Positions 18,276 through 25,375 of a DNA stretch of 64,000 nt are shown here, piece by piece (position 1 is the first letter of the stretch; each line of letters begins with the position of its first letter). The notes below the pieces were generated by a model. The model made no database searches, was not told the DNA's origin, and saw nothing but the letters and a program-made list of their open reading frames with translations. Where the stretch lies: NCBI GenBank assembly GCA_964517135.1, contig CAZFBA010000008.1:54414-118413 (forward strand). The letters are read 5' to 3'. The translations under genes and the position numbers were made by a program. This DNA is from CAZFBA01 sp964517135. GTDB taxonomy: Bacteria; Cyanobacteriota; Vampirovibrionia; JBFMGH01.

Positions 18276-18287
18276 TATTAGCTAGAA

Positions 18288-18815
18288 ATGGTATGCATTA
18301 TGAGTGTAACAATTTCATTTAGTTCAAGTGTAAAAATCGAAGAGCGGATAAATTTATCTGAAGACTATGTGGAAAGGATATTGCAGTCGCTGGCAGAGCT
18401 TATATTTTCTGACTCTCAGATTATAGCTATGTCTGATTTTAGTGATTCTCTGGAGGATGAGGATTTAGAAGCAGAAATTGGTTTTTATTTCTGTGATGAC
18501 GAAGAAATGCAGGAGTTAAACTTAAAATATCGTGATTTAGATGCTCCAACAGATGTTCTGTCATTTTCAATGCAGGATGAAGATACCTCTGTTGATCTGC
18601 CGGTTTTTTCTCTTGGTGAAGTTATTATTTCTACGGATAAACTGGCAGAGCAGGCACGGCAAAATGAACATTCAAACCTCAATGAGCTTATTATTCTTGC
18701 CAGCCACGGTGTCCTTCACCTGCTTGGTATACACCATGAAACGAGTAAAGAGCTCCACGATATTCTGGATATACAACAAAGGCTTCTTGAAGCCATTCTG
18801 GATTATTATGAATAG
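18288..18815 (+). CDS. ybeY: Endoribonuclease YbeY, rRNA maturation factor
   Basis: 175 residues from ATG 18288, or 171 from ATG 18300 (MSVTISFSS); neither has a clear Shine-Dalgarno. The zinc-binding motif HGVLHLLGIHH (H-x3-H-x5-H) and the upstream LNLKYRDLDAPTDVLSF identify the family. YbeY processes 16S rRNA 3' ends and takes part in ribosome quality control. It follows pgpH closely. Its normal neighbour dgkA is displaced by an oppositely oriented GH9 gene that ends 2 bp downstream. Confidence 0.95.
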   Translation: MVCIMSVTISFSSSVKIEERINLSEDYVERILQSLAELIFSDSQIIAMSDFSDSLEDEDLEAEIGFYFCDDEEMQELNLKYRDLDAPTDVLSFSMQDEDTSVDLPVFSLGEVIISTDKLAEQARQNEHSNLNELIILASHGVLHLLGIHHETSKELHDILDIQQRLLEAILDYYE

Positions 18816-18816
18816 C

Positions 18817-20532
18817 CTATTTCAATGACTCTGCCCATGCCAGCATAAACACCAGCGGGGCATTATAGTCAATAGCATATTCATTGGTGGCATAAGATTT
18901 TTTGTTATCAATATAGCTTTTTATTTTCAGTCCAGGTATTGCGACATTATCATTTGCTGTATCGTTAGGGCCTCCAACCATAAAGCCAGGTAGTGTTTCT
19001 CCTGTTGCCATCATATAGCGATGATGTATATTTTGAGGTGGGTTGTCACCCAGGCCTGTTACAAAAGACTTATTAAGCGGGTTGCACCCAAATACATAGT
19101 TGATTGTTTTTAAACCATAATCTTTGTAAATGACTTTGCCTGTTAGTTTATAGGCATATGCTAGTGTGATACCTTCGCTTAAAATCGTAGCGTTTGAAGC
19201 CCACCTGAATTTATCCATGGGTATAAAATAAGGGTTAGAGCTCATTTGGGCAACAATATTGCTGGCATTTTTTATTATTAGTTGTTTCATTGATTCTTTA
19301 AGCTGTAAATCTTTACAGTCGCTGGTTGCTATTTCAATAATGCCCATAATAGCCGTGTTTTTCCAGGAAAAATGATCATAATCGACCCGGTCAACATTAT
19401 TTTTAAAGTAATTGAGATAGGCAGGATCTTTTGTGGCCAGATATAATTCGGCTGAAGCCCAGACAAGTTCGTCCTGATCGCTGTAGGCAAAGCGTTCAGT
19501 GTCATAGTTAGGATCAGGATATCCACCGGAACCGCTGTTATCAGAAGACTGATAATCAGTATTGTTTGGGAATGTTATCATGTGATTCCAGGCTTTTATG
19601 GCTGCATTTAGATATTTGTCAGAGCTTTCAGTATTGTAGTTTCTGAATATTCTTGATGCTTTTGCCATGGTGGCAGCGAATTTACCTGTTTCCTGGCTAG
19701 ATATGCCATATATATACCGTTTTTGAGTGTCATCCTGTGCGAGTGTGGTATCAGAAGGCCAGTTTTCTCCTGAACATTTTCTGTATACTGCGCCGTCTTC
19801 CCTTTGCAATTTTAGCATCCAGTCAAGTGCATAGCGGGTTTCTTCCAGTATATCAGGCAAGTCAGAGTCATTATCCTTATAATACATATGTATTTGTTTT
19901 GTCTCAGTATTTATTTCGCTGGTTGCCATTAGCAGTGCAGCTGCTATTGTAGTAGAAGCTATATATTTCCCGTAGTCACCAGCATCATGCCAGCCACCCG
20001 TAGCATCTATCTTTGTTTCAGCTGTATTATAGCTGTCTGTTCTTTTTATGTAACCGTCATTTCTGTGGCATGGTGGATGTAGTAAAGTGTTATTTTTGTA
20101 TTTGACTTCTCTTCCACAATTCTGAAGGTAAAAAGTTGATGTAGTAAGCTTTAGTGCTGTATTATAGATCCTGTATTCTATTCTGAAATCAAAGGATCTG
20201 TTGTTTTTATACTTTATAAAATAGTCACCAGGTGTCTTAAGGCTATCAAATGTAATTTTACTTACTTTATTACCTGTGAATTTGTCAATTATTGGTTGAT
20301 GAATTTCAGCATTCATAATGACTTTATTGGTTTTAGATTCTATTATCTCTGCAATGCCGGCATTACCAGGATTCTCAATCAGAGCATATTTTTCAGTTGA
20401 AGGATAATACCCGATCTGGTTTACGTATATCTCCTGTGCTATTGTGTTATTTAATACGCATGAAACCCATAAGCCGGCTGTTAAGAAGGCAGTTATGAAT
20501 ATTATGAAGTTCTTTGAGCGTTTCTGTAACAT
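18817..20532 (-). CDS. Glycoside hydrolase family 9 cellulase with N-terminal Ig-like domain
   Basis: 571 residues from ATG 20532, with AGGGAG 9 nt upstream; the in-frame TTG at 20541 directly abuts that site. A signal peptide (about 8-32, with a Cys in the C-region) is followed by a CelD_N Ig-like domain (about 35-118, opening EIYVNQIGYYPS) and then the (alpha/alpha)6 GH9 domain. Visible signatures are FYLQNCG, HPPCHRNDG, GGWHDAGDYGKY with Asp183 and Asp186 as the catalytic base pair, HHRYMMATG, and NEYAIDYNAP with Glu551 as general acid. All catalytic residues are intact, so a secreted inverting endo-/exo-glucanase is expected. No CBM or dockerin is present. It interrupts the ybeY-dgkA neighbourhood in the opposite orientation. 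Confidence 0.94.
   Translation of the reverse strand: MLQKRSKNFIIFITAFLTAGLWVSCVLNNTIAQEIYVNQIGYYPSTEKYALIENPGNAGIAEIIESKTNKVIMNAEIHQPIIDKFTGNKVSKITFDSLKTPGDYFIKYKNNRSFDFRIEYRIYNTALKLTTSTFYLQNCGREVKYKNNTLLHPPCHRNDGYIKRTDSYNTAETKIDATGGWHDAGDYGKYIASTTIAAALLMATSEINTETKQIHMYYKDNDSDLPDILEETRYALDWMLKLQREDGAVYRKCSGENWPSDTTLAQDDTQKRYIYGISSQETGKFAATMAKASRIFRNYNTESSDKYLNAAIKAWNHMITFPNNTDYQSSDNSGSGGYPDPNYDTERFAYSDQDELVWASAELYLATKDPAYLNYFKNNVDRVDYDHFSWKNTAIMGIIEIATSDCKDLQLKESMKQLIIKNASNIVAQMSSNPYFIPMDKFRWASNATILSEGITLAYAYKLTGKVIYKDYGLKTINYVFGCNPLNKSFVTGLGDNPPQNIHHRYMMATGETLPGFMVGGPNDTANDNVAIPGLKIKSYIDNKKSYATNEYAIDYNAPLVFMLAWAESLK
19881..19894. repeat. Palindrome AATACATATGTATT, copy 2
   Basis: Identical to the 14-bp palindrome at 6238-6251, here inside the GH9 coding sequence. 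Confidence 0.6.
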
Positions 20533-20611
20533 ATTGGTCAACTCCCTGGTTCTGGTATTAAAATGTTTTCAGGAAAAGTTTGGTAACGATGATATCGATT
20601 TTAATTCAATT

Positions 20612-20992
20612 ATGACGGCAAATAAAGCAAAAAATGTTTTTGAAAGTTTTAATTATGCCCTTAATGGTATTGAATATGCTTTGAAAACACAGCGCAACCT
20701 CAGAATACACTCTGTTATAGCAGTGCTGGTAATCATATTGTCTGGTTTGTTGTCTTTAAGTAATTATGAATGGGCAATAGTTGTTTTGTGTATTTCTCTG
20801 GTATTCTTTGCAGAGCTTTCTAACACGGCTCTGGAGGTTTTAATGGATTCTTATTATGGAGATAAGCTTTCTGAGCTGGCTAAAAATGCTAAGGATATTG
20901 CAGCTGGTGCAGTTTTCTGTTCTGCTATGGGTTCTTCAATAGTGGGTATATTAATTTTTGTTCCTAAAATTCTTGGTTTGATAGTACTTTAG
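20612..20992 (+). CDS. dgkA: Diacylglycerol/undecaprenol kinase
   Basis: 126 residues from ATG 20612 (MTANKAKNVFES). The frame stays open upstream into the GH9 gene, but similarity begins at this ATG. The DgkA family pattern is complete: SFNYALNGI, the IHS helix start, FAELSNTALEVLMD with the catalytic and metal-binding Glu/Asn, and AKNAKDIAAGAVF. Three transmembrane helices are visible. In Firmicutes and many others the protein phosphorylates undecaprenol for lipid-carrier recycling. It is co-directional with two CgeB-like glycosyltransferases starting 14 nt downstream, a sensible link between carrier lipid and glycan assembly. Confidence 0.93.
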   Translation: MTANKAKNVFESFNYALNGIEYALKTQRNLRIHSVIAVLVIILSGLLSLSNYEWAIVVLCISLVFFAELSNTALEVLMDSYYGDKLSELAKNAKDIAAGAVFCSAMGSSIVGILIFVPKILGLIVL

Positions 20993-21006
20993 ATGGTTTA
21001 GATTTT

Positions 21007-22134
21007 ATGAGTTTAGTTATTGGTTTACTGGGTAATAAAAATAATTCTGATACTTCTCTGAAATGGCAGGGTATAGAAGATGGATTGGCTGTTCTGGGCC
21101 ATAAGTGTTATTATCTCGATGCATTTGAAACGACAGAAGAGATCAATAATGCACGTATAAACATGCTTTTTACTATTAATAAACAGGGTATGGATAAGTG
21201 GAAACACCTTTTAGAATTACCTATCCCTTTTGTTATGTGGTCAACAGGGTTTTCAGTTGACTGTATTGAGCTTATTCAGTCTTATAGAAGCAGGATAAAT
21301 TTTGTTGTTCTCTCAGATTCAGGTGATTTTCTGAATTATATTCGTTATCGGTTTCCTGAAATTAAGCAAAGTGTCTTTTATGATGTTTTTGAAACCTTTT
21401 ATAGTAAGGATAAAGAAGAGAATAAAGTTTATGACGTTTCTTACATAGGAGATATATCTGATATACGATCCATAAAAAATGAATTGAAACAAAATCTCAG
21501 CAATGAAGCATATCAAATTATGCATGATATAGTTACATTGATGCTGAGAAATTCTGAAATGACTTTATGGGAAGCTTATCGTTATTATTCTTTAATCTAT
21601 GGTTATGATAATAGAGATCATGAGCTCTTTATAGATTTATATACCAAGCTGTCAGGCTATATTACAGATATGAAAAAGATTAACATCCTCTCTAAACTAA
21701 AAGGGCAGAGGGTTCATATCTGGGGTGATCCTCTCTGGAAGAAGTATCTGCCATCCGAGCTGAAATATATGGGTGATATTTCTTCTGATCAGAAAGATGA
21801 GATTATTAGAAAGTCTAAAATAGTTCTAAACATCGATGATAGTGAATATGTACATTCTTTAAATCCTTATGTTTTAAAGATTATGTCTAATAAGACTCTA
21901 CCTCTTACGACTTATAACATACACATGCAGAGAGAATTTCCTCAAAAAGATTATGATATTTACTATAGCCTGATGAATAATGATCATTTAAAGTTAAAAA
22001 TGAATGATTATCTTGATAATCCGGAAAAAATTCTAACTATGACTGAAGAAATCTATGATCATGTTAGCCTGAAGTTTACCTGGCAGGAGAGAATGAAAAA
22101 GTTTGAGACAATGTTTGTTGCGGGGTCTAAATGA
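21007..22134 (+). CDS. CgeB-like (DUF3880/Glyco_trans_1_2) putative glycosyltransferase A
   Basis: 375 residues, soluble. The N-terminal half is Rossmann-like (VIGLLGNKNNSD, MLFTINKQGMDKW, PFVMWSTG). The C-terminal half has the CgeB-type segment with HIWGDPLWKKYL, IIRKSKIVLNI and LNPYVLKIMSNKTLPLTTY, corresponding to the donor-binding region of GT-B-like CgeB proteins. It is a paralogue of the next gene, which aligns along its whole length. The last four bases overlap the next start (ATGA). Target glycan and donor are unknown. The first half is less conserved than in its partner. Confidence 0.75.
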   Translation: MSLVIGLLGNKNNSDTSLKWQGIEDGLAVLGHKCYYLDAFETTEEINNARINMLFTINKQGMDKWKHLLELPIPFVMWSTGFSVDCIELIQSYRSRINFVVLSDSGDFLNYIRYRFPEIKQSVFYDVFETFYSKDKEENKVYDVSYIGDISDIRSIKNELKQNLSNEAYQIMHDIVTLMLRNSEMTLWEAYRYYSLIYGYDNRDHELFIDLYTKLSGYITDMKKINILSKLKGQRVHIWGDPLWKKYLPSELKYMGDISSDQKDEIIRKSKIVLNIDDSEYVHSLNPYVLKIMSNKTLPLTTYNIHMQREFPQKDYDIYYSLMNNDHLKLKMNDYLDNPEKILTMTEEIYDHVSLKFTWQERMKKFETMFVAGSK

Positions 22135-23252
22135 AAGAATTATCAATAGGTGTATATGGCTCAGACAGCTATCAGGGTGGCGTATACAATATGCTGGCAA
22201 GCTTTGGTGTAGGCTTTTATAATGCTTTGAAGAAGACTGATATTACTGTCAAATATATGAAAGACTATTTTGAATCAGGAGAAATGCCTAATCTAACAGT
22301 GGCGTTCAATGTTTCAGGAGTTGAAAGCTGGCACAATACCCTGGATAAAGGTGTCCCACATATGATGTGGTCTGTTGATTCTCCTTTCTGGCATATGCCT
22401 ACTATACAGAAGTTTTACAACTACAAACACTTTATTTTTACCGGTGTGTCTCCGGTTGATAAAGAGCCAGCAGAGTTTTTCTTTCCGGGGCTTGAATATT
22501 TGTATATACCTCATGCTTCTGACCCTGAGCAGTGGTATCCTGATGAAACTGAAAAAGAGTATGACCTTGTTTTTATGTCATCTTTACGTGATTTTAAAGA
22601 AGACATAGATGAATTAAAAACCTCTTTGCCTCCTTCTATGTTTGATATGTTTATGGATATGTATTATTACGCCATGAGAAACCCTGAATCTTCTTTCTGG
22701 GAAATATATAGTTTATATTCTGATCTCTATGGCTATAATTTGCACGAGTTATCACTTTTCTATGTTTTCTTTATGAAGATTTGTTATGCTGTTACCTATC
22801 AAAGACGTATTGATATGGTTAAAAAGCTTAATAATTACAACCTTAAAATATGGGGATCTCCTTTATGGAAGGAGCATATAGAAGGAAAAGTTGAGTATAT
22901 GGGTACTGCTGACTTCTTTGATGCAAATGATATAGTTCGTAAGTCCAAAATCGTTCTTCATATACAGCCAATGCAAATTCTTTATGGACTACATGAAAGA
23001 GTTCTAAATGCAATGAATTCTGAAGCGTATGTTATATCTGATAACAATGCACAAATGGAAGTTACTTTCCCTGATATGATTAGTTATTTTAATAGTTATA
23101 GTTTTGAAAATCTTGAAGAGTCTATTGAATACTGTTTAAAAAATGAAGAAGTGCGTCAGGCAAAGGCAGAAACCGCACGGCAGGCAATCCTGGCCCAGCA
23201 TACCTGGGATGCCAGAGCTAGCAGTTTTCTAACCCTTCTCAAAGGGAACTAA
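22131..23252 (+). CDS. CgeB-like (DUF3880/Glyco_trans_1_2) putative glycosyltransferase B
   Basis: 373 residues. It shares with its upstream paralogue the WSVDSPFW-type motif after HMM, the YDLVFMSSLRD strand, IWGSPLWKEHI, DIVRKSKIVLHI and the HERVLNAMNSEAYVISD segment. CgeB family proteins carry an N-terminal DUF3880 and a C-terminal glycosyltransferase-like domain, usually modifying surface glycans or glycoproteins. The 4-nt overlap with the first copy implies coupled translation and a likely complex. A probable operon is dgkA-CgeB A-CgeB B. Confidence 0.78.
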   Translation: MKELSIGVYGSDSYQGGVYNMLASFGVGFYNALKKTDITVKYMKDYFESGEMPNLTVAFNVSGVESWHNTLDKGVPHMMWSVDSPFWHMPTIQKFYNYKHFIFTGVSPVDKEPAEFFFPGLEYLYIPHASDPEQWYPDETEKEYDLVFMSSLRDFKEDIDELKTSLPPSMFDMFMDMYYYAMRNPESSFWEIYSLYSDLYGYNLHELSLFYVFFMKICYAVTYQRRIDMVKKLNNYNLKIWGSPLWKEHIEGKVEYMGTADFFDANDIVRKSKIVLHIQPMQILYGLHERVLNAMNSEAYVISDNNAQMEVTFPDMISYFNSYSFENLEESIEYCLKNEEVRQAKAETARQAILAQHTWDARASSFLTLLKGN

Positions 23253-23390
23253 ACCCTTTTAATCCTGTCATAAGTTTTCAAACGATTTTCTGGTATATTT
23301 ACCGTTGGATTCTCTCTCATTAATGAATACAATAATATCAGGGCACTAGCTCGCTTGTTTTTGGTTTTTCTCAATGTAGGATCATTTAAT

Positions 23391-24407
23391 ATGAAATTCA
23401 AATGGTTCTTTGCAGTATTAATAGTTTCGTTTTTAGTGCTAAATGTTCCTGTTATAGCACAGTATCAAAAGAATGCCCTAGGCAAGGTTTCTGTAAGTCA
23501 GGATGAGCACGAAAATGTTAATGTCTATAAGCTCGCAAGTCCTGCAGTGGTTACTATAAAGTCTATATATGGTTCTGGTGCTGGTTGTATTATTGATCCA
23601 TCTGGTATTGTTATAACAAATAAGCATGTTATAGGCTCATCAAGCGTAGTTCAAATTATGATGGCTGATGGTAACACTTATAATGCTAATCTTATTGACG
23701 TGGATAACGATGATCTGGCGTTGATTAAGATAAATGCAAACAGGCAATTTCCTTATATCAGGATGGGAGATTCTTCAAAGGTTCAAGTAGGTCAGAGGGT
23801 GCTTGCAATAGGCAACCCATTTGGGCTTGAAAGAACTCTTACAACAGGTATTATCAGTCGTATTGATTATACTCACAACAGGATTCAGACTGATGCTGCA
23901 ATAAATCCCGGTAATTCAGGAGGCCCGCTTTTGAATGCCAGAGGAGAGTTAATAGGTATTAATCAGGCTATTCTAAATCCTTCAGGGCGTTCCAGCGCAG
24001 GTATTGGTTTTGCTATACCTTCAAATACAGTTAAAAGGTTATTGGTACTTTCTAAAAACGCCAGAGTGGTTCAGTCCAGAGCTAATCCGCAGATGCCTGG
24101 CAGGCAGGCACCTTCAAAGAATTTTCCTTCTATTGTTTATCAAAGTGCGGTTTTTCTGGGTATTGCTGGTAAGGATATGCCAGACGGCAGGGTTTTAGTT
24201 TCAGGTGTAGCCCCGGGTTCGCCTGCTGATAAGGCAGGACTTAGATTTAAGGATATTGTACTTGCTGTTGATACTATAAAAGTGACTTCATTTAATGATA
24301 TTGGCTTTGCTCTCAAAGATAAAAAGCCGGGTGATAGAATTAATCTGCTTTATATGCGTGATGGGATGGTAAATACTGCAACAACAACCTTGGTACCAAG
24401 GAATTAG
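23391..24407 (+). CDS. HtrA/DegP-like serine protease with PDZ domain
   Basis: 338 residues from ATG 23391, with TAGGAT at good spacing; an in-frame start 36 nt earlier is less likely. A signal peptide or anchor (about 5-24) directs it to the periplasm. The trypsin-like domain has His79 (TNKHVIG), Asp108 (DNDDLALIKI) and Ser176 (NPGNSGGPL), so the triad is complete. One PDZ domain (about 235-335, VAPGSPADKAGLRFKDIV) follows. It should degrade or chaperone misfolded envelope proteins. It is monocistronic and convergent with ppx. Confidence 0.94.
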   Translation: MKFKWFFAVLIVSFLVLNVPVIAQYQKNALGKVSVSQDEHENVNVYKLASPAVVTIKSIYGSGAGCIIDPSGIVITNKHVIGSSSVVQIMMADGNTYNANLIDVDNDDLALIKINANRQFPYIRMGDSSKVQVGQRVLAIGNPFGLERTLTTGIISRIDYTHNRIQTDAAINPGNSGGPLLNARGELIGINQAILNPSGRSSAGIGFAIPSNTVKRLLVLSKNARVVQSRANPQMPGRQAPSKNFPSIVYQSAVFLGIAGKDMPDGRVLVSGVAPGSPADKAGLRFKDIVLAVDTIKVTSFNDIGFALKDKKPGDRINLLYMRDGMVNTATTTLVPRN

Positions 24408-24413
24408 TATAAC

Positions 24414-25358
24414 TCAAAAGCTTGATAGCTTTATTATATAGTTTTTTGCGTCTGTATTGCTGAGCAATATTTCTTTTAAGTTAAGTTTTTCAAGTATTCC
24501 CATTGCTATAACGATTCCAGCGAGGATGACTTCTGCCCTGCTTTCTGTTAATCCTGCGTCTTTTCTGAATATTTCATCAGGGTATTTTTCTTTAAACCAG
24601 TTAAATCGTTCTTCAATGCTGTATGAGGCAAGTTTAATAGCTGTATATTCAAGTTCTTCAAATTTTATAGGGCTCATATCATCTTTAGATCGTGTCATCA
24701 GGTGCATTATTTTTAATGTGCCGCCTGCACCTGCAAGGTATTCAGGGGTAGTTTCCGGGCTGAAGTCTTCCAGATCAAACTTTGCAAAGTATTGTATAGC
24801 CCTGTTTAGCTTATATTCACTAATTTTACGGTTTAGGCCAAATTCTTCGCTGACCCTGTTGCATCCTGTCTGAAAGGATTTACCATCTACAAAGTGGTTT
24901 TTTTTCCCGGCTGAAAGTTGAAAGCTTCCTCCTCCAATATCAAGTACATAGTAATAGTTGTTGTTATCATTAGTAATACCTTCTAAGGTTCCTAAAAATG
25001 TGTATTCTGATTCTTCTCTTCCGCTTAGAATTTTTGTATGAGGCAGTTTATACTTTTCTTTTAGCTGGTTGATAAAATCTTTGCCGTCTGTAGCGTTCCG
25101 GCAGGCGGCAGTTGCTGTTACCATTATATTTTGATGGTCAATATTATAACTTTCACAGGTTTTTAGATATTCTTCAATATGCTGAATGGCCAGTTCTTTT
25201 GATTCAGGGTCAAGATAGCCTGTTTTATGAATACCTTTGCCCAGTCTTGACATTCTGCGTTTGATTTCAAGCGGTTCTATTTCCTGATTTTCTTTTATTT
25301 CTGCTATAAAAAGTTTAACCGTATTGCTTCCAATGTCGATGACTGATCTTTTAACCAT
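24414..25358 (-). CDS. Ppx/GppA family phosphatase (exopolyphosphatase-like)
   Basis: 314 residues, with AAGGA before the ATG. The actin-like ATPase fold of the Ppx/GppA family is recognised from VIDIGSNTVKLFIAEI, MSRLGKGI, TAACRNATDG, ILSGREESEYTFLG and YYVLDIGGGSFQL. These enzymes release phosphate from polyphosphate or hydrolyse pppGpp. The size matches the short single-module form lacking the HD-like C-terminal domain. It lies 17 nt after the soluble histidine kinase gene, suggesting one transcript linking signalling with phosphate or stress alarmones. Confidence 0.92.
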   Translation of the reverse strand: MVKRSVIDIGSNTVKLFIAEIKENQEIEPLEIKRRMSRLGKGIHKTGYLDPESKELAIQHIEEYLKTCESYNIDHQNIMVTATAACRNATDGKDFINQLKEKYKLPHTKILSGREESEYTFLGTLEGITNDNNNYYYVLDIGGGSFQLSAGKKNHFVDGKSFQTGCNRVSEEFGLNRKISEYKLNRAIQYFAKFDLEDFSPETTPEYLAGAGGTLKIMHLMTRSKDDMSPIKFEELEYTAIKLASYSIEERFNWFKEKYPDEIFRKDAGLTESRAEVILAGIVIAMGILEKLNLKEILLSNTDAKNYIIKLSSF

Positions 25359-25375
25359 TCTTAATCCTTTAATAT

